This document shows positions 9,111 through 18,273 of a stretch of 64,000 nucleotides of DNA, piece by piece. The notes beneath the pieces were generated by a model. The model saw only the letters and a list, made by a program, of their open reading frames with translations, had not been told where the DNA came from and searched no databases. The DNA comes from Flavobacteriaceae bacterium MAR_2010_72 (lineage in GTDB: Bacteria; Bacteroidota; Bacteroidia; Flavobacteriales; Flavobacteriaceae), in the NCBI GenBank assembly GCA_003550275.1, contig QXCW01000002.1, positions 1,054,001-1,118,000 of the forward strand. The letters are read 5' to 3'. A program made the position numbers and the translations under genes. Position 1 is the stretch's first letter; each line of letters begins with the position of its first letter.

Positions 9111-10382
9111 TTACCTAACAATAGTTTGTTTTCTATCGGGACCTACCGAAACAATAGTGATTGGGATTTCCAATTCTTTTTCTAAAAAGGCTATGTAATC
9201 GTTTAAAGCTTTTGGCATTTTAGAGGCTTCAGTCATTTCAGTTAAATTCTCGTTCCAGCCTTTAACTTCGGTATAGATAGGTGTTACATTTTCGGCTTCA
9301 ATATTATAAGGAAGATGCTCAATAACTTGACCTTTATAATTATAGGCGGTACATATTTTTAAAGTTTTAAAGCCCGAAAGTACATCCCCTTTCATCATAA
9401 TTAATTGAGTAACACCATTAACTTGGCATGCATAACGCAGGGCAACAAGATCTAGCCATCCGCAACGTCTCGGACGACCTGTTGTGGCGCCAAATTCATT
9501 ACCAACGCGACCCATAGTTTCACCAACTTCATCAAAGAGTTCGGTAGGGAAGGGGCCAGAGCCCACTCGGGTTGTATAGGCTTTAAAAATTCCAAATACT
9601 TCACCAATTTTGTTGGGTGCAATACCCAATCCGGTACAAGCACCAGCGGCCGTGGTATTAGACGAGGTCACAAATGGATAGGTTCCAAAGTCGATATCCA
9701 ACAGCGAGCCTTGTGCGCCTTCAGCTAAAATAGATTGTCCAGCTTTTTGTGCTTGGTGTAAGTATTCTTCAGAATCTATAAACTTCAAGGTTTTTAATAC
9801 CTTAATCGCTTCAAAAAATTCATTTTCGAGCTCTTTTAGATCGTATTGAATATCTACATTATAGAATGCGATCATGGCTTCATGCTTATCGGCCAAAGCG
9901 CGGTATTTGTCTTTCCAATCGGCTAACTCAATATCACCTACACGAATCCCATTTCGACCTGTTTTGTCCATGTAAGTTGGTCCAATACCTTTTAAGGTAG
10001 AACCAATTTTTGCTTTACCTTTTGAGGCTTCACTTGCAGCATCCAATAAACGATGCGTTGGTAAAATGATATGGGCTTTTCTTGAAATGAGTAATGACGC
10101 TTTATAATCAACTCCTTGTTCTTCTAATTTGTCTAATTCTTTTTTAAAGATCACAGGATCGATAACTACCCCATTACCAACAACATTGGCTGTGTTTTCA
10201 TGAAATATACCTGACGGAATGGTATGCAATACGTGCTTTTTCCCGTTGAATACTAAAGTATGTCCAGCATTTGGCCCGCCTTGAAACCGAGCAATAATGT
10301 TGTATTTGGAGGTGAGTACATCAACAATTTTTCCTTTGCCTTCGTCGCCCCATTGTAGTCCAAGTAGTAAATCTACTGCCAT
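9111..10382 (-). CDS. purA: Adenylosuccinate synthetase
   Basis: Joins IMP and aspartate with GTP to form adenylosuccinate, the first committed step to AMP. 423 residues, the normal length for the family. WGDEGKGK contains catalytic Asp13, and the GGPNAGHT motif contains His41; further signatures are GPTYMDK, QGSLLDIDFGTYPFVTSSN and the TGRPRRCGW segment. The ATG at 10382 follows the fur-like gene by 9 bases, so spoT, fur and purA form a tight cluster. In other bacteria ppGpp inhibits PurA directly, which makes the linkage to spoT suggestive. Cytoplasmic. Confidence 0.97.
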   Translation of the reverse strand: MAVDLLLGLQWGDEGKGKIVDVLTSKYNIIARFQGGPNAGHTLVFNGKKHVLHTIPSGIFHENTANVVGNGVVIDPVIFKKELDKLEEQGVDYKASLLISRKAHIILPTHRLLDAASEASKGKAKIGSTLKGIGPTYMDKTGRNGIRVGDIELADWKDKYRALADKHEAMIAFYNVDIQYDLKELENEFFEAIKVLKTLKFIDSEEYLHQAQKAGQSILAEGAQGSLLDIDFGTYPFVTSSNTTAAGACTGLGIAPNKIGEVFGIFKAYTTRVGSGPFPTELFDEVGETMGRVGNEFGATTGRPRRCGWLDLVALRYACQVNGVTQLIMMKGDVLSGFKTLKICTAYNYKGQVIEHLPYNIEAENVTPIYTEVKGWNENLTEMTEASKMPKALNDYIAFLEKELEIPITIVSVGPDRKQTIVR

Positions 10383-10391
10383 TTTAAAAAA

Positions 10392-10847
10392 TTAGTTAGG
10401 TTGTTTGTTTTTTGTTCCGTAAAAATAAAGTGAATGATTGCTGATTGAAATGTCGAAAACTTCTTCAATCGTTTTTTTAATGGATTGAATTCTAGGGTCA
10501 CAGAATTCTATAACTTCTCCCGTGTCGGTTAAAATCACGTGATCATGTTGTTTATCAAAATAAGATTTCTCGTAATGTGCCTGATTTTGACCAAACTGAT
10601 GTTTTCGAACCAAGCCACATTCCAAGAGAATTTCAATGGTATTATATAGCGTAGCACGACTTACGCGATAGTTTTTGTTTTTCATTTTGATATATAAGGA
10701 TTCTATATCAAAATGCTCTACACTATCGTAAATTTCCTGAAGAATCGCATAACGCTCGGGTGTTTTTCGATGTCCTTTTTCCTCGAGAAAGGTAGTAAAG
10801 ACATTTTTTACGATCTCTTGATTATTCTGTGCTTGTTTTGCATCCAT
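10392..10847 (-). CDS. Fur-family transcriptional regulator
   Basis: 151 residues with a winged-helix N-terminal half ([14 protein letters not shown], then [20 protein letters not shown]) and a dimerisation domain carrying the regulatory metal ligands in [17 protein letters not shown]. Only two cysteines are present and there is no paired CxxC, so the structural zinc site of classical Fur appears to be missing, as is often seen in Bacteroidota members. It could be Fur or a PerR/Zur-type sensor; the metal cannot be decided from sequence. It lies 27 bases after spoT and 9 bases before purA on the same strand, so it is probably part of that operon. Confidence 0.9.
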   Translation of the reverse strand: MDAKQAQNNQEIVKNVFTTFLEEKGHRKTPERYAILQEIYDSVEHFDIESLYIKMKNKNYRVSRATLYNTIEILLECGLVRKHQFGQNQAHYEKSYFDKQHDHVILTDTGEVIEFCDPRIQSIKKTIEEVFDISISNHSLYFYGTKNKQPN

Positions 10848-10874
10848 AATTTAAGTTGCAAATTTACGTAAATT

Positions 10875-13085
10875 TTAAACTCTGGTCACCTTATCGATCC
10901 CATTAATTTTTTTAAGATTATCGATGAGCTTTTTTAACATGGTATTGTTGGTTACAACAACGTTTATTTTTCCTGAAAATACACCATCGTCTGACTGAAA
11001 ACTGATGCTTTTCATGTTCACATGCATGTTTGACGAGATGACTTGGGTGATATTGTTCACTAAACCTAGGTTATCTATGCCTGATAAAGTAATTTGTGCA
11101 GAGAATTCTTGCTGTGACGAATCTATCCATTTGGCCTGCATAATTCGGTATGCATAATTGGACTGCAAACTTAAGGCATTTGGACAGTTTTTTTTATGCA
11201 CTTTGATACCTTCATTTATGGTTAAAAATCCAAATACGGGATCTCCGGGAATCGGGTTACAGCAGGTGGATAGTTTGTAATCCAGTTTGTCCTCCTCTTT
11301 ACCAAACACCAGCATATCATACTTGGCAGTGATTTCATCTTTGTCGAGCTCTTCTTTAGTGATGTTTTGACGTCGTGTAATCTTATTTTTGATATAGCTC
11401 ATGAAGGCATTGCTCCTTGAGGCCGCAAAATCCTTGAGCATTGGGTTGTCTATAGTGCCAATTCCAACCCGATAAAAGAGGTCTAAACTTGTTTTAAGCT
11501 TAAAATGTACCACCATATCGTTAATGGAGTTTTCATCCAAAGTAATCTTAAGCTGTTTGAGCTTGCGCCTCAAAATTTCCTTACCTTCTTCGGCTATGTC
11601 TTTTTTCTCATCTTTTAAAGACGATTTTATTTTACTACGTGCTCGTGCTGTATTGGCATAATCTAACCAATTCACGTTTGGTTTGGCATTTTCGGAAGTT
11701 AAAATCTCTACTTGATCACCGCTTTGCAACTCATGACTTAAGGGCACGAGCTTACCATTAACCTTTGCACCTCTGGTTTTCATGCCTACTTCGGTATGGA
11801 TACTAAAGGCAAAGTCTAGTGGTGTGGCGCCTTTTGGTAAAGACTTTAAGTCGCCTTTTGGGGTGAATACGTAGATTTCTTTAGAATACAGATTGAGCTT
11901 AAATTGTTCAACGAAATCGACAGCATTGGTTTCATTACTTTCCAGTGCTTCCTGAAGCTTATCGATCCAGGTATCAAGCGCATCTTCGGTGTTTCCTTGT
12001 TTGTATTTATAATGGGCTGCATAGCCCTTTTCGGCAATCTCATTCATGCGCTCACTTCTAATCTGTACTTCTACCCATCGTCCTTTAGGCCCCATAACCG
12101 TAATGTGCAGGGCCTCATAACCTGTAGATTTAGGTGATGAAATCCAATCTCTTAAACGGGTAGGGTTAGGCGTAAAGTGATCGGTAACTACGGAATAGAT
12201 TTTCCACGCCAAAAACTTCTCATTGGCAAGGTCTGATTTATAAATGATGCGCACGGCAAACTTATCGTACACTTCGTCAAAACTCACGCCTTGTTTTAAC
12301 ATTTTTCGACGAATGGAAAATATGGATTTAGGTCGACCTTTGATTTCATAGTTGAGACCTTCGGCATCCAAAGTATCTACAATTACTTTAGAAAAGGCTT
12401 TGATGTAAGCATCCTGTTCCTCTTTGCTTTCTTTTATTTTATGAAGAATATCATGGTAAACTTCGGGTTCGGTGTATTTTAAACCTAAATCCTCAAGTTC
12501 GGTTTTAATGTTATAAAGACCAATACGGTGAGCTAAAGGGGCATAAATATATAAGGTTTCTGAAGCAATTTTTTCCTGCTTGTCCCGACGCATGGCATCC
12601 ATGGTTTGCATATTGTGTAGACGATCAGCAATTTTAATAATGATTACCCTGACATCATCATTAAGGGTAAGCAGCATTTTACGGAAATTTTCTGCCTGTG
12701 TGGACACATCCATATCCTTTTTTAGGGAGGATATTTTGGTAAGGCCATCGACAATACGCGATACTGTATTGCCGAACAACTGTTCAATGTCATCCAGCGT
12801 GTAGTGTACATTGTCTTCGACTACATCATGTAGCAGCGCCGCAGCAATGGAGGTCGCGTCCAATCCTATTTCTGAAGCCACAATGGTGGCCACAGCTAAC
12901 GGGTGGAAAATATAAGCCTCTCCCGATTTGCGGCGTTGGTCCTTATGAGCATCTAAAGCTACTTCAAACGCATGGCGAATGAGTTTTTTATCTGCCGCAC
13001 TTAAGGTTTGGTAACTTACTTTTAGGAGTTTTTTGTAGGCCTTGGCAATCTCTGCATTTTCTTTTTCAATCTCAACGTCTGTCAT
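10875..13085 (-). CDS. Bifunctional (p)ppGpp synthetase/hydrolase, SpoT/Rel type
   Basis: 736 residues. The domain order is an HD hydrolase (His61, His86-Asp87 in ALLHDVVED; DRLHNMQTM further on), the synthetase domain (GRPKSIFSIRRKM about 255, STGYEALH, VEVQIRSERMNEIAEKGYAAH), a TGS domain (about 405-465, YVFTPKGDLKSLPKGATPLDFAF), a zinc-finger-like segment with CCNPIPGD, and a C-terminal ACT domain (about 660-736). Both catalytic sites look intact, so it probably both makes and degrades the stringent-response alarmone. It is the first gene of the cluster with fur-like and purA; divergent NIPSNAP starts 190 bases away. Confidence 0.96.
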   Translation of the reverse strand: MTDVEIEKENAEIAKAYKKLLKVSYQTLSAADKKLIRHAFEVALDAHKDQRRKSGEAYIFHPLAVATIVASEIGLDATSIAAALLHDVVEDNVHYTLDDIEQLFGNTVSRIVDGLTKISSLKKDMDVSTQAENFRKMLLTLNDDVRVIIIKIADRLHNMQTMDAMRRDKQEKIASETLYIYAPLAHRIGLYNIKTELEDLGLKYTEPEVYHDILHKIKESKEEQDAYIKAFSKVIVDTLDAEGLNYEIKGRPKSIFSIRRKMLKQGVSFDEVYDKFAVRIIYKSDLANEKFLAWKIYSVVTDHFTPNPTRLRDWISSPKSTGYEALHITVMGPKGRWVEVQIRSERMNEIAEKGYAAHYKYKQGNTEDALDTWIDKLQEALESNETNAVDFVEQFKLNLYSKEIYVFTPKGDLKSLPKGATPLDFAFSIHTEVGMKTRGAKVNGKLVPLSHELQSGDQVEILTSENAKPNVNWLDYANTARARSKIKSSLKDEKKDIAEEGKEILRRKLKQLKITLDENSINDMVVHFKLKTSLDLFYRVGIGTIDNPMLKDFAASRSNAFMSYIKNKITRRQNITKEELDKDEITAKYDMLVFGKEEDKLDYKLSTCCNPIPGDPVFGFLTINEGIKVHKKNCPNALSLQSNYAYRIMQAKWIDSSQQEFSAQITLSGIDNLGLVNNITQVISSNMHVNMKSISFQSDDGVFSGKINVVVTNNTMLKKLIDNLKKINGIDKVTRV

Positions 13086-13275
13086 AAACTAAATGTAAGG
13101 CAAACAAAATTAATGCGCAATAGTTTGTTTTGGTTTTTGAAAAGTTTATATCTATTAAAACCTAAATGAATCATAAGGGCAATATACGCTTAAACTTATC
13201 ATTTGCTTCACAATAAATTTGTTTTTTGTTCATGGATAAATCACTATATTAGAATATTAACTAATTATACCAGCC

Positions 13276-14022
13276 ATGTATTTTCGAATTTTAGCTAAGA
13301 TCCTTTTATGTTTATTCTTTGGTAACCTCCCAGCTCAAGACCAAGTTTATGAGTTACGAACCTATGAATTAGAATTTTTTAGACCAGCCGAGGTTTTACA
13401 TAACTATTTTGAAAAAGCGCTTATTCCGGCACTCAATAGGCAGGGTATCAAACAAATAGGGGTTTTTGAGGAATATGGAGAAGGTTTACCCAAGAAAATG
13501 TATTTACTTATTCCTTACAAAAATTTACTGGCCTTTCAAGCGAGTAAAGATAACTTAACCAAAGACAATACCTATTTAGAAGATGCAAGTGCGTATCTAA
13601 ATGCCAATGAAGCGTCAATACCCTACAAGCGAATTACTACCAGACTTATTCGATCAACTTATGGTTTTCCTAATTTGGTCAAGCCGAATTTTAAAGCGCA
13701 TCTTTTTGAGTTAAGAATATATGAGAGCCACAATGAAGATGCTCTACGTAGGAAGGTAAACATGTTTAATGATAGCGAATTTAAAATCTTTGAAGAAGTT
13801 GGGCTTCCCATGGTGTTTTTTGGTGATAATATCGCGGGTGACCAAATGCCCTGCCTAACCTATCTGCTAGCCTTTGAAGATATGAATGCCCAGATGAAAG
13901 CCTGGTCTAAATTTGGTCCACATCCAGAATGGCAACGAATTATCAAATTGGAGAAATACGCCAATTCTATGAATGATATTACACGTGTGTTTTTAAAACC
14001 ATTACCGTATTCACAACTATAA
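13276..14022 (+). CDS. NIPSNAP-family secreted protein
   Basis: 248 residues. A signal peptide (MYFRILAKILLCLFFGNLPAQ) is followed by two NIPSNAP-like ferredoxin-fold repeats, each beginning with a similar strand: VYELRTYELEFF (about 24) and LFELRIYESHNED (about 142). The second repeat contains the typical GPHPEW segment. The family is widespread in Bacteroidota; its biochemical role is unknown. It is a single gene running towards the next, which lies on the other strand with 7 bases between stop codons. No terminator fits in that space. Confidence 0.85.
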   Translation: MYFRILAKILLCLFFGNLPAQDQVYELRTYELEFFRPAEVLHNYFEKALIPALNRQGIKQIGVFEEYGEGLPKKMYLLIPYKNLLAFQASKDNLTKDNTYLEDASAYLNANEASIPYKRITTRLIRSTYGFPNLVKPNFKAHLFELRIYESHNEDALRRKVNMFNDSEFKIFEEVGLPMVFFGDNIAGDQMPCLTYLLAFEDMNAQMKAWSKFGPHPEWQRIIKLEKYANSMNDITRVFLKPLPYSQL

Positions 14023-14029
14023 AGGCTAT

Positions 14030-15226
14030 CTAATACTGAACCAAGGTGTTAAAGGTGATATTTAATTTATGCATATTCAAATTGTCATCAAAGGCAACTT
14101 TTACATCAGAGAGCTTTTTTTCCAGTTCTACGATTTTAGCATCAATTTTTTTAGCATCTCCAATCGTTTTGCTCTTTTCCAACACGCCTTTTAAAGCGGC
14201 TTGGTACGAAACGAAAATAGAAATGTACTCTTTGCTCAAGGATTCTACTTCATCGCGTATAAACTTGGCCTGATTTAAGGCATAATTGGGATAGTTTAAA
14301 TGGTTGTTTGTGAGATGACCATTGTGATCGGTTGGATTGGCATTGATGATATGGTCAACTTTTTGTTGTACGATATCTTTGGTGTAATGGGTGTTAATGA
14401 GCTGGGTAAGCGATACTGATTTATTGTTCTCTTTAATAGCATTTGGGATTAAGGTATTTGTGCGTTCAGTAGTGTATTGGGTTAATAACAATACGAGTCC
14501 TTCTTTTCTAATATCTAAATTGCCAATGTTTTGTTCAAAGTCGGTCTGGGCTTTTGCCAAACCTTCATAATGCTCTAAATACACTTTTAATGATTGCTGT
14601 AATGCTTTAACATCTTCTAGAGGAATATCTTTCCCCTTTAGAGCACTACCTATGACCAGATCCACTACCGATTTTATAGAGCTTACTACAGGAATAGCAC
14701 TGGTTATAGACTCGGTTAACGGGGATTTGATAATGTGATCGACAAAGCTCAAGAATTTTTCCTTTTTTACACCATTGATCTTATGGTTGCCCTTGATAAT
14801 ATCCTTTTCAAGTATTCTTGCAATTTCATTGGACAATGAAAACCCCAATTCGGAATTATCAGGATTGTTTAGATGTGAGATTTGGGTAAGATAGTCGCTC
14901 GTGGCGTCTAATTGTTTAATAGCATTAAGGCTGGCGTTAGAGGCAAACACAAACTCGGTAGTATTGATTATTTTTTTGCGCCGTTGTTCTAACTGTTTTT
15001 TTAATGAAAAAAGCTCGGCGTCGGTTAAGGCTTTTATTTGTCTATTGTTTGACTCCATTAATTCGCCAAAAGTTTCTACTTTAAAGGAAATGGTGTCCAG
15101 TTTTTCTTTAGATCGTAAGAGCTCGAAATAATTTTTATAGAGCACGTTGACGGAATCTTTTAAGGTTTGTGCATGTACTGTAATAGAAGCTACAGTAATG
15201 AAAAGGATGGTTAAGGTTTTTTTCAT
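14030..15226 (-). CDS. Secreted coiled-coil protein of unknown function
   Basis: 398 residues with a clear signal peptide (MKKTLTILFITVASITVHAQ) and long, mostly alpha-helical, charged sequence that suggests coiled coils at about 30-90 and 335-385 (SKTIGDAKKIDAKIVELEKK). A small hydrophobic patch around residues 170-195 (AIPVVSSIKSVVDLVIGSAL) could be an amphipathic or pore-like segment. I do not recognise a family. It stands alone between convergent NIPSNAP and co-directional DUF2200, with a 180-base upstream gap. Likely periplasmic. Confidence 0.75.
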   Translation of the reverse strand: MKKTLTILFITVASITVHAQTLKDSVNVLYKNYFELLRSKEKLDTISFKVETFGELMESNNRQIKALTDAELFSLKKQLEQRRKKIINTTEFVFASNASLNAIKQLDATSDYLTQISHLNNPDNSELGFSLSNEIARILEKDIIKGNHKINGVKKEKFLSFVDHIIKSPLTESITSAIPVVSSIKSVVDLVIGSALKGKDIPLEDVKALQQSLKVYLEHYEGLAKAQTDFEQNIGNLDIRKEGLVLLLTQYTTERTNTLIPNAIKENNKSVSLTQLINTHYTKDIVQQKVDHIINANPTDHNGHLTNNHLNYPNYALNQAKFIRDEVESLSKEYISIFVSYQAALKGVLEKSKTIGDAKKIDAKIVELEKKLSDVKVAFDDNLNMHKLNITFNTLVQY

Positions 15227-15408
15227 TTTGTAATAGTTTTCAAAAGCTCATCAAATAGTGTTCCATTTGCTGTCATAAATCTAACTTTTATATAATTTCA
15301 AAATAATAATCGTCGGTTAGCTTGGGAGGCTCTTTTAGTAATGGTTGAGTAAAGGTGCTGAAACATAGTGATTGTTAGTAGTGGTATTTCTCTGTTATAA
15401 TATATTAT

Positions 15409-15774
15409 TTAGTCTTGTCTCAATATCTTCTCCATCTTTCTGCCTTTCGCTAACTCGTCCACTAATTTGTCCAAGTATCTTGCTTGTTTTGTCAAAGGGG
15501 TTTCAATGTCTTCTATTCTATAACCACAAATAACGCCTTTTATGAGGTGCGCATTTGGGTTTAATTTTGCATTGAAAAAGAATGTTTCAAACGTCACTTT
15601 TTCGTCAATCAGTTCCTTAAGTTTGTTGTCATCAAAACCCGTCAACCATTCTATCACCTGATGTAATTCTTCAATGGTTCTGCCTTTTTTCTCAACTTTA
15701 GTAACATAGTGAGGATATACCGACGCAAATGTCAGTTTTGCCACTCGGGCATCATGTTCTGGCGTTGTTTTCAT
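15409..15774 (-). CDS. DUF2200 family protein
   Basis: 121 residues, matching the usual size of DUF2200. The recalled family pattern is visible: VYPHYVTKVEKKGRT near the N-terminus, EVIEWLTGF-like VIEWLTGFDD, TFETFFFNAKLNPNAHLIKGVICGYRIE and a C-terminal MDKLVDELAKG-like segment. It has no signal peptide or membrane segment; the function is unknown. The ATG at 15774 overlaps the stop of an upstream open stretch without a start codon (15771-15936), which could be a gene fragment. Single gene in a sparse region. Confidence 0.88.
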   Translation of the reverse strand: MKTTPEHDARVAKLTFASVYPHYVTKVEKKGRTIEELHQVIEWLTGFDDNKLKELIDEKVTFETFFFNAKLNPNAHLIKGVICGYRIEDIETPLTKQARYLDKLVDELAKGRKMEKILRQD

Positions 15775-15909
15775 ACGATTTGAATTTCTTTGATTATACT
15801 TTTTGCCTTTATAGTGTTTTTTCCATTTTTGTTATTTGAAACAATTGCCATTGCGTTATGAATAATCTGTCCGTTGTTACCTCCAAGCGCATAAATGACA
15901 ACGATGGTG

Positions 15910-15939
15910 CTATCTAATTTTACTAAAGAATTTAATCAT
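15910..15939 (-). pseudogene. Relic of a DUF6090 gene start (MIKFFSKIR, then stop)
   Basis: On the minus strand an ATG at 15939 encodes MIKFFSKIR followed by TAG. The intact DUF6090 proteins in this window begin MIKFFRKIR or MIKFFRRIR. Nine bases before this ATG lies the same G+C-rich repeat found before two intact DUF6090 genes. The short match alone would be weak; the match plus leader at the same spacing supports a relic. Nothing further downstream matches the family. Confidence 0.6.
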
Positions 15940-15948
15940 ATTCTATTT

Positions 15949-15969
15949 CCCGAGAAAGCGGGAATCTTA
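15949..15969 (-). repeat. DUF6090 leader repeat, copy 1 (near-palindrome)
   Basis: The plus-strand sequence is CCCGAGAAAGCGGGAATCTT plus A. With flanking bases it forms a perfect 6-base-pair stem, TTCCCG (15947-15952) with CGGGAA (15959-15964), around the loop AGAAAG. It is identical over 21 bases to the copy at 54129 and 19/21 identical to the copy at 62181, always 8-9 bases before a DUF6090-type start codon. Confidence 0.75.
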
Positions 15970-16128
15970 ATGGTTCGCCAAATGATGCGTAATTTTTTTA
16001 TATCCTAGTATTCCTTAAGTTTACATAAACTATTAATGTTTATTTAGCTTAAGTTAAAGTCATTTTGTTAAGCTCATAGCATTCTCCTAAAGATGGCAAG
16101 CGTTCAAAGGTCAAAGATAAACAGGCTA

Positions 16129-18273
16129 TTAATCAATAAGGATGTCCAAGATCTTGATAGCTGCGTCACTAATTTTAGTGCCAGGGCCAAAGACAGCTAC
16201 GGCACCGGCATCAAAGAGATATTGATAATCCTGTTTGGGAATAACGCCACCAACAATCACCATAATATCATCACGCCCATAGGCTTTGAGCGCATCAATC
16301 ACTTGCGGTACCAGCGTTTTATGTCCTGCGGCCAATGAAGAAACGCCCAAAATATGCACATCATTTTCAACGGCCTGTTTGGCGGCCTCCTGTGGCGTTT
16401 GGAATAACGGACCAATATCCACGTCAAAACCTACATCGGCATAGCCGGTAGCTACAACTTTGGCACCTCGGTCATGACCGTCCTGGCCCATTTTAGCAAT
16501 CATAATACGGGGTCTGCGACCATCTTGTTCTGCAAAGATATCGGCCAGTTCTTTTGCCCGTTTAAAGGAGGCATCGTCTTTTATTTCTTTACTATACACG
16601 CCAGAAAATGATTTTATTTGTGCCTTATAGCGTCCGAATGCAAGTTCTAAAGCATCACTGATTTCACCTAAAGTAGCACGTTCCCGTGCCGCTTCAATAG
16701 CTAAAGCTAACAAATTCTCGCGAAGACGTGAATCTCCTTCCAAAGAATTTTTCGCTGCTGCTGTTAATTTTGAAAGCGCAACTTCTACCTTGGTCGAATC
16801 TCGCGTGGCTTTAATGTGGTTGAGCCTTGCAATTTGTCCCTGTCTTACGGTTTGGTTATCAACTTCTAAAGTTGAAATAGGGTCTTCCTTATCTAAACGG
16901 TATTTATTAACGCCAACAATAATATCCTGCCCCGAATCGATACGTGCCTGTTTTCTAGCAGCAGCTTCCTCAATTCGTATTTTGGGGATTCCGGCTTCAA
17001 TGGCTTTGGTCATCCCACCCAAATCTTCAACTTCTTCAATAAGCATCCAGGCTTTATGGGCGATATCGTGCGTTAGTTTTTCCACATAATAACTGCCCGC
17101 CCAAGGGTCAACCGTTTTGGCAATACCAGTTTCATCTTGTAAATAAAGTTGGGTATTGCGTGCAATACGTGCCGAAAAATCAGTGGGCAGTGCTATGGCC
17201 TCATCTAATGCATTGGTGTGTAAACTTTGTGTGCCTCCAAAAGCAGCCGCAGCGGCTTCAATGGTGGTTCGTGCGACATTGTTAAACGGATCTTGTTCGG
17301 TTAAGCTCCAGCCCGAGGTCTGGCAATGGGTACGCAGTGCTAATGACTTGTCGTTTTTTGGGTTGAATTGTTTAACAAGTTTTGCCCATAACATTCGAGC
17401 AGCGCGCATTTTTGCAATCTCCATAAAATGGTTCATGCCAATCGCCCAAAAGAAGGACAGGCGAGGGGCAAAGCTGTCTATATCCATGCCTGCTTCCAGA
17501 CCTTTACGAATGTACTCCAAACCATCGGCTAGGGTATAGGCGAGCTCAATCTCACAAGTGGCACCAGCTTCTTGCATATGGTATCCCGAGATGCTGATAC
17601 TGTTGAACTTTGGCATGTGCTTGCTCGTATATTCAAAAATATCTGAAATGATCTTCATGGATGGGGTCGGCGGATAGATGTAGGTATTGCGTACCATAAA
17701 CTCCTTAAGAATATCATTTTGTATAGTACCCGATAGTTGTTTGGGTGTAACACCCTGTTCTTCGGCAGCGACAATATAAAAAGCCATAATAGGTAATACG
17801 GCTCCATTCATGGTCATGGACACCGACATTTGATCTAAAGGAATTTGGTCAAACAAGAGTTTCATATCTTCAACCGAGTCAATCGCTACACCCGCTTTGC
17901 CCACATCACCAACCACGCGTTCATGATCAGAATCATACCCACGATGGGTGGCCAGATCAAAGGCTACCGATAAACCTTTTTGACCTGCCGCAAGGTTACG
18001 TCTGTAAAAGGCATTACTATCTTCAGCTGTTGAAAACCCAGCATACTGACGAATGGTCCAAGGCCGGCGCACATACATGGTACTGTAAGGCCCACGTAAA
18101 TAAGGTGCAATTCCCGCAGCAAAATTGAGGTGTTCCAAATCCTGCACATCTGCTGGTGTATAGGTTGATTTAACAGCAATAGCTTCAGCGGTTTTAAAAA
18201 CGCTATTGGATTCTGGCTCCTGGCTATTGGCAGTTGCTGAAAGGGTAATATGTTGCAGGTTTTTTCTATTCAT
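16129..18273 (-). CDS. mutB: Methylmalonyl-CoA mutase, large (catalytic) subunit
   Basis: Interconverts methylmalonyl-CoA and succinyl-CoA with adenosylcobalamin. 714 residues: a TIM-barrel catalytic domain (segments [48 protein letters not shown]) and a C-terminal B12-binding domain from about residue 585, whose DGHDRG motif (598-603) supplies the lower cobalt ligand His600. The signature [11 protein letters not shown] and GGVIPKQDY segments follow. It overlaps mutA by 8 bases. In Bacteroidota the enzyme often works from succinyl-CoA towards propionate or degrades odd-chain/branched substrates; direction here is not known. Confidence 0.97.
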   Translation of the reverse strand: MNRKNLQHITLSATANSQEPESNSVFKTAEAIAVKSTYTPADVQDLEHLNFAAGIAPYLRGPYSTMYVRRPWTIRQYAGFSTAEDSNAFYRRNLAAGQKGLSVAFDLATHRGYDSDHERVVGDVGKAGVAIDSVEDMKLLFDQIPLDQMSVSMTMNGAVLPIMAFYIVAAEEQGVTPKQLSGTIQNDILKEFMVRNTYIYPPTPSMKIISDIFEYTSKHMPKFNSISISGYHMQEAGATCEIELAYTLADGLEYIRKGLEAGMDIDSFAPRLSFFWAIGMNHFMEIAKMRAARMLWAKLVKQFNPKNDKSLALRTHCQTSGWSLTEQDPFNNVARTTIEAAAAAFGGTQSLHTNALDEAIALPTDFSARIARNTQLYLQDETGIAKTVDPWAGSYYVEKLTHDIAHKAWMLIEEVEDLGGMTKAIEAGIPKIRIEEAAARKQARIDSGQDIIVGVNKYRLDKEDPISTLEVDNQTVRQGQIARLNHIKATRDSTKVEVALSKLTAAAKNSLEGDSRLRENLLALAIEAARERATLGEISDALELAFGRYKAQIKSFSGVYSKEIKDDASFKRAKELADIFAEQDGRRPRIMIAKMGQDGHDRGAKVVATGYADVGFDVDIGPLFQTPQEAAKQAVENDVHILGVSSLAAGHKTLVPQVIDALKAYGRDDIMVIVGGVIPKQDYQYLFDAGAVAVFGPGTKISDAAIKILDILID

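Larger units (their letters stand above)
15775..16128. other. Gene-poor gap between DUF2200 and mutB
   Basis: This gap of about 350 bases has no complete gene. It holds, on the minus strand, an open stretch of about 55 codons without ATG that runs into DUF2200, a 9-codon relic of a DUF6090 start (15910-15939) and the G+C-rich leader repeat (15949-15969). A weak inverted repeat (AGCTTAA at 16046, TTAAGCT at 16068) lies just past the mutB stop and could be a poor terminator. Confidence 0.6.

Noticed and set aside
9452-9643. Frame of 63 codons on the same strand as purA
   Set aside because: It lies inside purA in another frame and shows no independent start context or family pattern.
16046-16074. 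Inverted repeat AGCTTAA/TTAAGCT as a firm terminator of mutB
   Set aside because: The stem is A+T-rich, the loop is 15 bases and there is no clear T run in the right direction; mentioned only as weak.
16790-17539. Long open frames antisense to mutB (99 and 127 codons)
   Set aside because: They mirror a well-conserved enzyme in the opposite frame, have no recognisable motifs and arise from codon bias of the mutase gene.
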